Below, piece by piece: positions 35,282 to 46,942 of a stretch of 64,000 nucleotides of DNA; position 1 is the first letter of the stretch; the number at the start of each line of letters is the position of its first letter. The stretch covers positions 6,223,439-6,287,438 of the forward strand of contig NW_004454216.1 in NCBI RefSeq assembly GCF_000283155.1, in the 5' to 3' direction. Both the position numbers and the translations under genes were made by a program. Under the pieces are notes generated by a model. That model ran no database searches and had not been told where the DNA came from. It saw only the letters and a list, made by a program, of their open reading frames with translations. The DNA is from Ceratotherium simum simum. Lineage: Eukaryota > Chordata > Mammalia > Perissodactyla > Rhinocerotidae.

Positions 35282-36340
35282 AAACTACACTTTTATTCCT
35301 TAGTTTGTTGATTTAAATTTCGAGCATTTTTTTCTTTAGCTACACCATATCCACACAGTTATTTTATATGGGGACAAGAGTGGAACTTATAAAAACTAGG
35401 CAGTATTCCAGAAAATAGCAGTCTTTATACTGATGTACAATAGGCTTGGTATTCAAGCTTCTACCTAGTGAGGATCTACCTATTATGCCCTTTTCTTATG
35501 CAAGATATTTTTAAGGAGGTAGGATTCAAGAGAATTTTCTTCTTCATACGACATTCCTGTCAGTCAACATGATATTCAGAACCCCTTGCTAAGCGCCTTT
35601 CTAGGCAAAGAAAAGAGCCATTCTCAGTTTGGAGACATTCAGAGTGCTCTGTTCTTGATTCATGTCCCTGGGGCCCAGCCCCTTGATGTTTAAAATTTCA
35701 GGTTGTGGATTAGGGCATTTCTGTCACTGGCCTGGGATGGTGCATTGCTAAACTTCAGATGATGTGTTAGTTACCTCCCCAGCAGTGTTTTGCTTTGACA
35801 ATAAAATTGAGGTAGGCAAGCAAGTTGGCTTTAGTGCCAAACAATGGTCAGAACATCGTGGAACATGAGGTTGACGTGGTAGAAGAAATGTACAATTAGG
35901 TATATGTGCATGAACAATGGTGCTGTTTCTATTTTGTTTAGAAGGCAGTTTGGATATCAATACAATAATATGAAAGGCAGTAACTTGATCAAAATTCTAG
36001 CTAGGAAACTTCTTATTCTCTCTATTGGAGAGATGTGTGGAGGACAATCTAAAGATAAGATTACTGATAATGGGAACATCTTTATTTTACTTGTTTTTCA
36101 AATAGTATATGTTTTTTGGTTATATTTAAATTTTTTGCTATGTTATCCATTGAATGATTTAACAGACGCCCAAATAAAGATCAGACTAATGTTCCATATA
36201 AAGACCTGCTGGATTTATATACAGACACCTTTTAAAAAAATGTGTTCATGACATATAATAATAAGTTCCATTGAATTATTGAAGTTATCAAATAGCAGAT
36301 AAGCTATTTCTGCCTGGGTTTGTTGGCCTGATATTATCTA
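35282..36340. other. Unassigned sequence
   Basis: About 1 kb without recognised genes or repeats. A 115-codon frame (35904-36251) starts at an alternative codon, is AT-rich and shows no domain. Confidence 0.4.
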
Positions 36341-36344
36341 TAAT

Positions 36345-36480
36345 TTTATTTAATAATTCATTCATTCATTCAATGGGCATCTGTTATGTTGGGGATTATA
36401 TTTGGTACCGTAGGGAATGCAAAGATGCTTAAGACATGGCCCCTGCCTACTAAAATTTGTAGTCTAGTGGCTGTTGTATA
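36345..36480 (-). mobile_element. L2 LINE fragment, antisense
   Basis: ATTCATTCATTCATTCAATG, then 'gcatctgttatgtt', then GACATGGCCCCTGCCTACT and TAGTCTAGTGG: the L2 3' end in reverse. Confidence 0.75.
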
Positions 36481-36914
36481 AAATGTTCTTAGATTTGGCC
36501 TTTACTATAATAATGTGTTAATCCCTTAATTATTTCACATCCAAAAGGTCTAATTATTATAGTTATGATCAAGTATTTAATTTGCATCTTCAGTGTTCTA
36601 GATACTGAATTTAAAGTACTGCCAATACCTTTAAACACATTATAGTCCCTAAAAGATAACATAAAATATTATAAAGTATTATGGTAAACAGAACTTTATC
36701 AAATACTTTTTATAGGGTTAGTACTGGTTTTTAATCATATGACCCTCTTGCCTTACATCTGATTCCTTCTTTATTTGGGAGAAGAGATGGGAAAGGACAG
36801 TTGGCATTTGTTGGTGAAAATCCACTGGAAATAGAAAACCCAACAGAAGACTTGATTTCAACCTGGTTTCTAGTTCAGTAAAATGCAAGGTGAGGAGGCG
36901 GTGAAGACGGAGAG

Positions 36915-37480
36915 ATGTGCACGTGCATACCCTGAAGCACCTTATGTATGCCGTGCCAAGGAGCTAGAAGTGAGCTGGGATCTACTAAAAAGTTTTAAGT
37001 AAGGAAATGACTCCTTAGTTGTGTTGAGAAAAAACACTTCAGCAATTGAGTGTGGAAGAAGGACTGTAAAGAGAAGAGACTGGAGTCTGTGAGACCAGTT
37101 AGAGGACAATGAGTGGTAATGAGGATGAAATACAGTGAAGGGCCTGGACTGAAATAGTACTTGTGAAGCTGGGAGAAATCCATCAAGAGGGACGGATTCA
37201 AGAGATTTTTAGGTGGTAGTATTGACAAGATTTGGGCACTGCCTAGATGAAGGGGTGGGAATTGGGTGCTGTTAAGGAAAAAAAGAAGTTTAGGATGACT
37301 ATCAACATTTTTTGCTTGAGTATCTGAGGGGTGCTATTCATGGAGGAAAGGATTATTTTAGGAGAAGCAGGTTGCTGGCCAGCAGGAGGTCAGGGAGAGT
37401 GTGAGGGCGGGAGATAAGGAAGGATGTAAATAATTTGGTTGAATTTTAAACATAAATTTGCTTTGAGAAAACATGGTGTG
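36915..37480 (-). mobile_element. L2 LINE fragment, antisense, internal part
   Basis: Plus-strand landmarks: TTTTAAGTAAGGAAATGACT, GAGACTGGAGTCTGTGAGAC, AGTATTGACAAGATTTGGGC, TTAGGATGACTATCAAC and 'ttgcttgagtatctgaggggtgct'-like text. This matches the region upstream of the L2 3' end in reverse. Confidence 0.7.
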
Positions 37481-37689
37481 ATCCTGTGACCTGAAAGAGT
37501 AAAAATTAGGGTAAGTCTGCCATGTTGAGGCAGGCTTAGGAGAGTGACTTTCATGGGAGGGGATTGATTAGAGAATTTTAGTGGAAAATAGAAAGTTTGG
37601 AATCAGATATTTATTCTTGGAGTCATGGTTTCCCAGATTTTCTTTAATGGCAGTGTCCCCCCATTTTGTTAACCAAAAGCTATACTGGC

Positions 37690-37900
37690 TTATTCAAATG
37701 TTTTTTTTTTTTTTTTTTTTAAATTTTTTGTTTATTGCAGTAACATTGGTTTATAACATTGTAAAAATTTCAGGTGTACATCATTGTACTTCTATTTCTG
37801 CATAGATTACATCATGTTCACCATCAACTTGAACTTGAAAACACCAATTTGTAAAGGTACATGCACCCCTGTGTTCATTGCAGCGTTATTCAAATGTTTT
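37690..37900 (-). mobile_element. Short L1 insertion with inverted 5' end (twin priming)
   Basis: A 181-bp insert (37705-37885) flanked by the perfect duplication TTATTCAAATGTTTT (37690-37704 and 37886-37900). Left to about 37828 it is the antisense 3' end of a perissodactyl-type L1: a T tail, then CAGTAACATTGGTTTATAAC and TTTCAGGTGTACATCATTG. From about 37829 to 37885 it is sense L1 ORF2 (GAACTTGAAAACACC, TACATGCACCCCTGTGTTC). Opposite directions in one insert are the mark of twin priming. The target reads TT|AAAA in the element's direction. Confidence 0.9.
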
Positions 37901-37959
37901 AACCTTATGATGTGTCTGGGAGTCTTTGGAGAGTAGCTACTTTAAGGGGTTATCTATGT

Positions 37960-38140
37960 GAGGAGGCAGTGTAGTAATGAAAGCAAGTTCAAGTACCGGA
38001 TGTATGCATGGCTAGTTAAATCACCTTGCATAAACCACTTAACCTTTTTGGGTTTCCATTTTCTCACCTCTAGAATAAGAGGATTGAATCAGATGATCTC
38101 TGAGATGCTTTCTATCAGTAAAAACCCTATGATTTTATGA
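37960..38140 (+). mobile_element. MIR-type SINE
   Basis: CAGTGTAGTAATGAAAGCAA, ACCACTTAACCTTTTTGGGT, and AATCAGATGATCTCTGAGAT match the MIR/MIR3 type. Confidence 0.7.
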
Positions 38141-38189
38141 CCCTGTGAATAATAGCATGATACCTGTAGGATTAACATCTTTAGAAGCT

Positions 38190-39870
38190 TTAACAACAGA
38201 CTTTCAGTTAAAACTGGTGATTGAACACATGGTTTTCCTTGTTCCTTCCTACAAAGGGACTAAAAGTGTGAGTAAAAGACTAAAAAACATAGGAATCTAC
38301 AAGCGTAAGGAAGAGGAAGCAATATATGAAAGAAATACAATTTTTGGAAGATGTAAAGTGGATGGAGGAATTAGCAGAACTGAGAACACCAAACACAAGT
38401 GTCTCATTGTGCCAATGAGAAAGCAAGCCAGTTCATGCTCCAGATCTGGCTCAAAAATTGGAGGCAGTACTTCCTATGGAAGACAATAGCTGAAGTAAAA
38501 ATAAATTATAATTAATATACTCAGAGAGATAGGAGAAGATAGTACTTCCACGAAATGATAGAATGATATCAAAAAGGAATAATCAGAGAATAAGCACTCA
38601 TAATAGCTGAAATAACTTTAATAGAAGGATTGAAATTTTTCTGAAAATAGAGCAAAAGATCAAATAAATGGAAAATAGGAAAGAAAAGATAACATCAAGC
38701 AAACAGTTTAACAAGCCCAAAATTTGATTAATGGGAGTTCCAGAAAACAGGGGCGAGCAAAGAAAATGATAGAGAAGAGATTATCAAAAAATTATAAAAT
38801 AAAAACTTTCATAACTGAAGGATGTGAGTTCCTAGTTTGAAAGGGTCTGCTGGGTGCCCACAAAAAATGTAAAGCAGGTCTATATCGAAGAACATAACTG
38901 GAAAATTTCAGAATACCAGTAATGTATAGATGATAATAGAAGCTTTTAGAGAGAAAATATAAACCCTACATAGACATTGGCTCAAGAATCAGAATGGTAT
39001 CTGATCGCTTAATGGTAACATTGAGAGCTAGAAAATGTGACTTTAAAATTCTGAGGGAAAATTACTTTTAACTTGTAGATCTATACCTAGCAAAACTATT
39101 AATCAGGTGTGAGGGTAGAAAAGAGACATTTTTAGACATATGATCCTCTAAATTTACCTTGCATTGTTGCTTTCTCAGGAATCTTTTGGAAGATGTGCTA
39201 TATACAAATCAGGAGAAACTGAGGAGAAAAAAGGAAGACAGAGGAATCAGGAAATAAGTGATGAGAATGAGTTAAGAAAGGGGAAGGGAAGTTCCTGGAC
39301 AATAGCTGGGCATTGATCTTAAGAATAATCCATCCTTAATTGAGCAGGAAGATGGGAAACTCCGGAAAGGGATGTGTTCAGAAGGAAGAGTTGAAATTGA
39401 TAGAATTCTTCATGTTTAAGAGTGTAAGATATTATATACAGAGAGATTTTACATTCTATTGCAGAGCTGGAACAGGGGGCAAAAGTGGCAGTATTGACTC
39501 TAGGAAGAAAAATTGTTAGTCAAGGAAGGAAATGTATTAAAAATATACTAATTGGCTGAATATTGGGAGGATGAAAGGAAGGGAAATGGGTGATATAAGA
39601 GAGCTAGATCTTCATCTTCCATGATAGGAAATTTATACAATATGTCTACAATTTACAAATAAAAAATAAGAATATAAACATATTATTTAGACATAAAGAG
39701 ATAAACCGTAGAAAGAATTTTGACAAGGTGTCTCAAAGGTTGGGATATGGGCTGCTTTTTTTAAAATATATAAATATTGTGGTACTGTTTAACTAGTAAA
39801 CTATATAGATACATTACTTTGAAAACAATGAGATGATAATTTCAAAATTCTAAGAGATTAGGAATATCAG
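38190..39870 (+). mobile_element. HAL1 (half-L1) LINE
   Basis: About 1.7 kb following HAL1, an L1 relative that carries only an ORF1-like protein. Landmarks: TTGATTAATGGGAGTTCCAG (the LIGVPE motif of ORF1), ATCAGAATGGTATCTGATCG, AAAATTCTGAGGGAAAATTA, ATCTATACCTAGCAAAACTA, AAGTGTGAGGG-type text and 'gatgtgctatatacaaatcagg'. Frames are broken by many stops. The 114-codon frame at 38145-38489 overlaps its 5' part and is a remnant, not a gene. Confidence 0.8.
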
Positions 39871-40060
39871 TAATTTGGATTTTGATTTTTCAAATAGAAG
39901 AACAACTCCTGTTGAAGCGTACATATTTTAGTTATCTGGAGGTATTAAATGGCTTATACCCTGGCATTGCCGAAATTGAGACATTCTGTCTCTTGAGAAT
40001 AAATATTGTTTGGAGGGGTTTCCTCTTATCCCTTTAAGGTACACATGTTCTTTACATGGT

Positions 40061-40334
40061 AAAAGCTATGGTGAAGTGTCCAGCCCAGTAATGTAGTGGT
40101 TAAGTTCACGCACTCCACTTTCGTGGCCCAGGGTTTGCGGGTTCCGATCCTGGGCGCAGACCTACGCACCTCTTATCAAACCATGCTGTGGCAGGCATCC
40201 CACATATAAAGTAAAGGAAGATGGGCACCAATGTTAGCTCAGGGCCAATCTTCCTCAGCAAAACAGAGGATTGGCAACAGATGTTAGCTCAGGGCCAATC
40301 TTCCTCAACAACAACAAAAAAAAGCTACGGTGAA
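40061..40334 (+). mobile_element. ERE-type SINE (ERE2-like) with target-site duplication
   Basis: Body 40076-40319 starts GTCCAGCCCAGTAATGTAGT. The unit GATGTTAGCTCAGGGCCAATC and its near-copy appear twice near the 3' end, as in ERE2-like copies. Flanks AAAAGCTATGGTGAA (40061-40075) and AAAAGCTACGGTGAA (40320-40334) differ at one base. GT|AAAA at the left edge fits L1-type cutting. Most CpGs are lost, so it is older than the copies at 35.0 and 48.7 kb. Confidence 0.95.
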
Positions 40335-42010
40335 AAATCTAAAAGTTGTTGCTAGAATTCTCAGGCCTGAAGTGTGTGTTCCAAATAAAAGAAAGCCATT
40401 AACTACTAATGACTAAGTAGAAATAGAAAACACATGAGTAAAGTTTCATTTAATTTGGTAGGTATAGTTATATAAGACAAATTAAACATAGTTTAACTTG
40501 TTAAACAAAGAATAGCTTTCCCTCATTCCAAGTAATGTCTAAATACTTAAGATTTTTTCCTATCAAAAACTTCACATGGCTAGTTCATGCATTCTCATGG
40601 AATGCTTTTAACTATTCACTGACTCATTACCTATTCATCTATGGCTAATGTAAAACCACTTTTGTTGTGGTTTACAAAAATATGGAGGTTATGTGATTCA
40701 GTACATGCAGTTCAGAATTTAGATTATCTTTCAGCAATCAAAAACATGCTTTGCCAAAAAATCCAGTATGAGTGTGCTCAAAATATCAAGTGCCTTTTGA
40801 AGTTTTTAAATAAAAAACTCCAACAACAAAAACCTAACAACAAACAAACGAAACCCCAGAACACGTCTTGTAAACAAAAGTGTTTAGCAGACATCCTTAA
40901 ACCTCCTTGAGAGAATTTTTAGAGCGTAAGAGAGGCAGAGACAGAGACCGACCGAGGTAGGAAAGGAGGAAATTTCTCCTTGAAAATTTGTTTTTAAACC
41001 AAGGACATTTGGTGTTGAGAGGAGAAGGAGGAGAGGAGAAATGAAGAAAGAACATGATTTGTCTCAAAGATTTATTTTGTAATTGATTGTAGCTTATAAA
41101 GGTTTTCATTGATAGTTGTATGGGAGGGAGAATTCTAAGTCTCAATGCTGACACTTTGAAGAGTTGCCCTGTTGTTGCAGCTGCTGGGGCAGCCTTGCTC
41201 AAACATCAATGGTGCATTGTGGCAGCTTGCTCTGCCTCGCTGTTTCTGATGGACGTTCTCCAGGCAGTGAAGGGCAAAGGGGCTGGCAATGCTGGTAACT
41301 GGCATAATAGAAGTTGTTGGACCAGTTTGGAGAGTATGTGTGTGAACTGAACACTTAATGACAGATTCTCTGTTATGGTCAGTGTAAGTTCAGGGTCAGA
41401 AAGTACTTTGTGGTCAATTAATAGAGCTGGCAATATATATTTTTATGTTGTCTTTTTGTGTCGTAGAGTACATATTATTGTTTTTATGGAGAGGTTAGTA
41501 GAAGGGACTAATGTTTATGGACTGAAAAAAATTTAGTGTGTACTTAGATATAACTACACTGAAATTTTTCATCGTAAAATAAATAATTTACTGTTCATAA
41601 TACTTAATTATTGATTTTTTAGGCTATCCTAATTAAATATTTTAGGCAATTTGTGAAAATCTGTTCCATTTTTTTTTTCAGCTTTCTTTTTGGTATGTCC
41701 AGTAACACCTCTAATTTACTCTTTTAGAATTATAAACTCTTAGAAAGGGTGTGAAACGTTACCTCATACCGAATAGATAGAGCCATTACCTGGAAGAATA
41801 TGACATAATGTTAGGAGGTGATACAGAGCAGGAAGAGGTGATGAACATGTATTTTGCTTATATTTTTCTCTGCTAAGAGGAATAATCCTCAAATTGGAAG
41901 AAGGGAATAGAAATCAATGATTGAATTGGTTAGTAAGAAGCCATTATGGCAAATTTAAAATCAAAGTCCACAGAGTTTGGCAAATTTTATCCCAGAATGA
42001 TAATAACCAT
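40335..42010. other. Unassigned unique sequence
   Basis: About 1.7 kb without confident repeats. Antiparallel frames at 40897-41202 (-), 41120-41350 (+) and 41206-41433 (-) cluster in a less AT-rich part but show no known domain. Confidence 0.4.
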
Positions 42011-42015
42011 AATTT

Positions 42016-42027
42016 GGGGGGGGGGGG
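42016..42027 (+). repeat. G12 homopolymer
   Basis: Twelve consecutive G, long for a mammalian genome. It is prone to sequencing and length variation. Confidence 0.9.
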
Positions 42028-42039
42028 ACCCTACACACT

Positions 42040-42200
42040 TATGTAACATGTGTTTTTCAAAGCATTGTCAATATATATTTTCACTGGATCCTTATGGTAA
42101 CCCTGAGAAGTGAGGAGGGATGATTATTCTCATTTTATAGGTGAAGAGACAGAAAAGCAAGCAACTAAAGAATTTTGAATAGTAGGCACTAGGTCAGACT
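42040..42200 (-). mobile_element. MIR-type SINE, antisense, first of two
   Basis: TTTCACTGGATCCTTATGGT, ACCCTGAGAAGTGAGGAGGG, TTTTATAGGTGAAGAGACAG match MIR/MIR3 in reverse. Confidence 0.7.
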
Positions 42201-42204
42201 CTTT

Positions 42205-42375
42205 CACTTACTCACATTTAATGTTCACTATAACCAAGAAGACGCTATTATCTCTATTTACAGATGTGTTAACTGAGAGTAAATAATTTTTTCAAGCCAC
42301 ACAGCTGTCCGTCAAAGCACCTGGAATCCAAACCTAAAAGCTTCTGCTTTAAAGCCTGTGCTGTTTCCACTGAAA
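42205..42375 (-). mobile_element. MIR SINE, antisense, second of two
   Basis: TCACTATAACCAAGAAGACG, TTTACAGATGTGTTAACTGA, AAGCCACACAGCTGTCCGTC and AAAGCCTGTGCTGTTTCC match MIR in reverse. It lies in the same direction right after another MIR. Confidence 0.75.
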
Positions 42376-42504
42376 TTCATAACTTCCAAATAGGATCCCC
42401 TTTGGAGAGTCGGAAAGTACAAAAGACTGTATATAAGCAAATGTGTAAAATCTTAAAGACGAAGACGAATTCTGTCGTCTGCAGAGTTAACTTTGTTTCT
42501 CTTC

Positions 42505-42785
42505 AGCAAAATTCTGAAATGAAATATCGAATAGATTATTTGCGAGCACGTGGAAAGCAAGGTGATTATTAAGAGCCACATCATTATTTCAGCGAGAGCA
42601 AGTCATGTCATACTAATCTCACTTCCGTTTTTTGATGAAGGTAACTAGGTTATTAGATAAGAAAATGTTGCAAACATATGTATTTTGGTGTAAGCAAGGG
42701 ATTTGACAAAATGATGGCAATAGATTTAGGTAGATTCATAAGCTATTTGAAAAACTTTACTTGGATAGTCAGGTTTGATTTTATT
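42505..42785 (+). mobile_element. CR1/L3-like LINE fragment (reverse transcriptase)
   Basis: Follows a known mammalian CR1-clade sequence. AAGAGCCACATCATTATTTC and GAGCAAGTCATGTCATACTA are followed by GGTAACTAGGTTATTAGATA. Translated pieces read VTRLLDKK and then, after a frame shift, FGVSKGFDKMM. This equals the conserved LDFSKAFDKV block of the reverse-transcriptase palm. The final GATTTAGGTAGATTCATAAG is the equivalent of 'vrwirnwl'. Among the oldest elements in the window. CR1 versus L3 naming is uncertain. Confidence 0.7.
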
Positions 42786-42861
42786 TGTTTGTTTCTTTTG
42801 GGCAAATATTTATTAATGACCTACTTAAGAAAGCATACTCTCAGCTTAGATCTAGGGAAAA

Positions 42862-42935
42862 GACTTCTTGTAGAGGCGGCATTTTAACTGTACCTTGAGT
42901 TATGAATAGGATTTGTATATAAAGAAATAGGGAAA
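42862..42935 (-). mobile_element. L2-like fragment, antisense, tentative
   Basis: TAGAGGCGGCATTTTAACTG then CTTGAGTTATGAATAGGATT resembles the antisense L2 stretch 'gaggtgacatttgagctgagtcttgaaggatgagtagg'. Confidence 0.4.
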
Positions 42936-42944
42936 ATGTTTGTA

Positions 42945-43150
42945 AGTCTAATATTTATTGACTATATACTCTGTTCCATTTATTCTTCAAACAATCCTTT
43001 TGAGGTAGATTCTGCACTATTTATTCTGCCTATTTAAAAAAATGATAATAAGGTACAGATGGTTTAAGTATAACTTGCTCTTTAAACTGTTGGAGTCAGG
43101 ATTTGAACTTAAGCAGTTTACCCTAGAGTCCACACTCTTAAGAAATAGAA
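42945..43150 (-). mobile_element. MIR SINE, antisense
   Basis: ATATTTATTGACTATATACT, ATCCTTTTGAGGTAGATTCT and GGAGTCAGGATTTGAACTTA match MIR in reverse. Confidence 0.75.
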
Positions 43151-45739
43151 CCAAGAAAATGGGTGTGTTGAGAAGACAGAAATTGAAGTGTGGGGAGACT
43201 GAGGCAGTGTAATTAGTAGGGTAGAGTACTGGACGGGAGGGAGCTATGAAGAGAAAGAGCTCCAGAAATCTGCAAAGCATTACCTTGAGTCTGTTGCTGA
43301 ATACTAAGCTGTGTATGCCTTGGGTAAACCCCCAGGAGGCTGGGCAAAAAACAACCAGAGAGCTGAAAGAGGAACCACTCCCAGAGCTTATACAGGGGGT
43401 GGAGATGTTTTAGTTTTGTTCAGCCAAAGCAAAAAGACCTTGTTAATAGCTGGGGAATAAGACACCAAAAGGACCACCCTTCATAATAGGGTTTAACAAG
43501 CTCTTGAGTAAGGCTACTCTAGACCTGTCCTAACAGAGCTTAAAAACAAGACTCAAGAGGACCAAACTGATTTACAAGCTATTAAGCAGCCTTCCAGAAA
43601 AGCGTCTAACACTTTTTAAAGGAATTCAACAAAATTCAGCACTCAACAACATAAAATTTACAATAACTGGAATTAAACTAAAGTTTATTTTATATTAGAA
43701 GAAGCTGAAAAATGTGGCACATAACCAGGAGAAAAATCATCAATGAAAACAGACCCAAAAATGATAGACATAGTGGAATTTGAAGAAAAATATTTTAAAA
43801 CAACTATTATAAATATGATCAAAGATTTAAAGGAAAACATAACTATGAAGAGAAGAGAAATGGTTGATATAAAAGGGAACCAAATGGAACTTTTAGCACT
43901 GAAAACATACTTGAAATGAAAAATTTACTGTATTGGCATAACAGGAAATTAGACACTGCAGAAAAACTATGAGTGAATGTGAAGATATAGCAACAGAAAC
44001 TATTTAATATGAAGCACATAGAGAGAAAAAAGTTTGAAACAAACAAGGAAATACAGCCTCAGAGATCTATGGGACACTATTAAGGAGTTTAACACATATG
44101 TTAGTCTCAAAAGGGAATGGGGATGGAAGGCATAAAAAATACTTGAATAATTAATGGCTGAAAATGTTTCAAATTTGATTAAAAATATATATCCAATGAT
44201 CCAAGGATCTCAACTAAAAGCAGGATAAAAACCAAGAAAATCACATTAAGACGCATCATACTCAAATTGTTGAAAATCATTAATAAAGAGAAAATCTCAA
44301 AAGGAGACAGAGGAAACAGATGTATTACGTACCAGGGGAAGAGATAATTACCAAAGATTTTTTTTGTCAGAAATAACACAAACCAGAAGCAAAGAAAGTC
44401 AACCTAGAATTCTATAAAATAAAGACTTTTTCAAAGAGAAGATGAAAGAGAAATCATCACCCACATAAAAGAATGCAAGAAGTTTTAAGGGAAGTATGTC
44501 AAGAAGGAAAATGATACCAGATGGAAATTTTTAATAACAAAAAGGAATGAAGAAGATCCTGGGAATCCCATCCCCAGGAATGGGAACTAAATGGATAAAT
44601 ATAAAATACCTTTTCTTCTTTTTAAATTTTATTTAAAAGATAACCAACTATTGGTAGGAAAAAAAAACCCTACTGTATTACAGGATATGTAGAAGTAAAA
44701 TATTTGCCATAAATTACATAAATGATGATAGGAGCAGGGGAATGGAAGTATATTTTGTAAGAGCCAGACATTATATGTAAGTGGTATACTATTATTTCAA
44801 GGTAGATTTGATAAGTTAAAGCTACATGTTGTAAACCCTAGAATAATCATTACAAGATAAAACAAAGAAAAGACAAAAACAAACGAAATAAACAACAAAA
44901 TAACAAGGCAGAAAAAGAGAAATAAAAGAACAGATGGAACAAATAGAAAAGAAATAGCGAGATGATGGACTTAAAGGTACCCATATCAATTAAATATCAT
45001 TAAATACTTTAAACTATCCCATTAAAAGACAGAGATTGTCAGACTGGATAAACAGTAAGACCCAATTATGTGTTGTCTATAAGATTCCTATTTTAAATAG
45101 AAAGATATAGATAGATTAAAAATAAAAAGATGGGAAAAGGATATACCATGCTAACAGTAATCATAAGAAAGCTGGAGTGGCTATATTAACATCAGAAAAA
45201 ATACACCTCAGGACAAAGAATATCATCATAGATAAAGAAGCTGTGTTATAAACAAATAAAGGTTAATTAATCAAAAGATATAAAAGTCCTAAACATGTGT
45301 GCATCTAATAACAGAATTTCAAAATAATTAAAGCAAGAACTAATAAAAATGAGAGGAAAAATAGATAACTATACTTGAAGATTTCAACACTCTTAGCAAT
45401 TGATAGAGTAAATATACAAAACAACCAGTGAGGATGTAGAAGACTTAAATAACACCGCCAATTTGACTTAATTAACATTTATAGAATCTTACACTTACCA
45501 GTAGCAAAATACATATTCTTTTTAGGTACACCTGGAACCATCACTAAGGTAAACTATATGCTGGGCAATAAAACAAGTCTCAATCAATTTTAAAAGATTG
45601 AAATTATGCAAATATATTGTTTATACACCACAGAATTAAATTAAAAATAAAAAAAAGAAATTTGGAAAATTTCCAAATATTTGGAAATGAAACAACACAC
45701 TTCTGAATAACACATGGGTAAAAAATCAAAATCACCAGA

Positions 45740-46224
45740 TATATTATTTTCCTGGGGCTTCTGTAACAAATTACTACAAACTGGATGGCTTAAAACAACA
45801 TAAATGTATTCTCTCATAGTTCTGGAGACCAGAAGTACCTAAAATTTGTACTGGGCAGAAATCAAAGTGTTGGCAGGAGTGCACTCCCTCTGAAGGCTCT
45901 AGGGTAAAATATATTCCTTGTGTCTTCCAGCTTCTAGTGGCCGTTGGCATTCCTTGGCTTGTGGCCACATCTCTCTGTGCTCCTTATTCACATTTTCTGT
46001 GTGTCTGTATGTCAAAACCCCCTCTTCCTCTTTCATATAAGGATGTCTGTGATTGCATTTAGAGTCCACTTACATAATCCAGGATAAGGTCCTCCTCTCA
46101 AGATCCTTAATTACAGCTTTTGCCATTAAGGTAGTTTTTACCCTTTTGTCATATAAGATAATATTTCACGGATTCCAGGAATTAGGATGTGGACATATCT
46201 TTGGGGCTATCATTTAACTCATCA
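45740..46224 (-). mobile_element. MLT1-type LTR (ERVL-MaLR), inside L1M
   Basis: Solitary antisense LTR. Plus-strand text GTAACAAATTACTACAAACT, GGCTTAAAACAACATAAATG, TTCTGGAGACCAGAAGTACC, CTGAAGGCTCTAGG and AGATCCTTAATTAC is the reverse of the MLT1 LTR. L1 ORF2 text runs up to its left edge (AAAATCACCAG) and resumes at the right (GGGAAATCTGAAAATATT), so it inserted into the L1. No internal retroviral genes are present. The short duplication expected for such LTRs is too diverged to call. Confidence 0.85.
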
Positions 46225-46907
46225 GGGAAATCTGAAAATATTTTTACCTAAATTATAAAGAAAACATAAAATATTAAATATTTTGGGATGAAGCTAAAGC
46301 AATGCTTTCAAGAAAATTTATCGCTTTAAATTCTTGAGTTAGAAAAAAAATGTTCTACAGTCAATGATCTAAGCTTCCGCCTTAAGGAGCTAGACAAAAA
46401 TGGCAAATTGACCATGAAGTAAGTAGAAATAAGGAAAAAATAAAGCTAGAAATAAAATAAATGAAAATATATAAACAGTAGAGAAAAATAAATGAAAACA
46501 TAACTTTTATTTTGAAAATATGAATAAAATTGATAAACTTTTAGGTACACTGATCACACAAAAAAAGAGAAGGTACAGATTGCCAATATCAGTAATGAAA
46601 GAGAGAAGTCACTACAGATCTTATAGATATTACATGAGTAATAAGGGAATATTGTGAACAACTCTATGGCAATAATTGGGCAACTTAGATGAAGTGGACA
46701 AATTTCCTGAAAGACATAGCTAACATAATACTTAGTGATGAAAGACTAAATGCTTTCCTATGAATATCAATAACAAGGTAATCATGTTCAATACAACCAC
46801 CTTTATTTAACATATTCTGGAGATCCTCAAGTGCAATAAAGCAAGAGAAAGAAAGACATAAATGTTGGAAAGGGAGAAATAAACTTTTATTTATTCACAG
46901 TGACATG

Positions 46908-46942
46908 ATCTTGTTTATATAAACAAGATTTTATATAAAATC
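46908..46942. repeat. Two overlapping perfect palindromes
   Basis: ATCTTGTTTATATAAACAAGAT (46908-46929) is a 22-bp perfect palindrome with no spacer. GATTTTATATAAAATC (46927-46942) is a second perfect palindrome that shares three bases with it. Both lie in the L1M just after the remnant of the catalytic block. Confidence 0.92.

Noticed and set aside
38145..38489. 114-codon frame
   Set aside because: Overlaps the 5' part of a degraded HAL1 element. The downstream ORF1 motif is in a region full of stops.
45740..46224. Complete endogenous retrovirus
   Set aside because: Only a solitary LTR of the MLT1 type is present; no internal region or second LTR.
45160..46910. Active L1 ORF2
   Set aside because: Endonuclease and catalytic-site text is recognisable, but stops, an LTR insertion and a large deletion make it non-functional.
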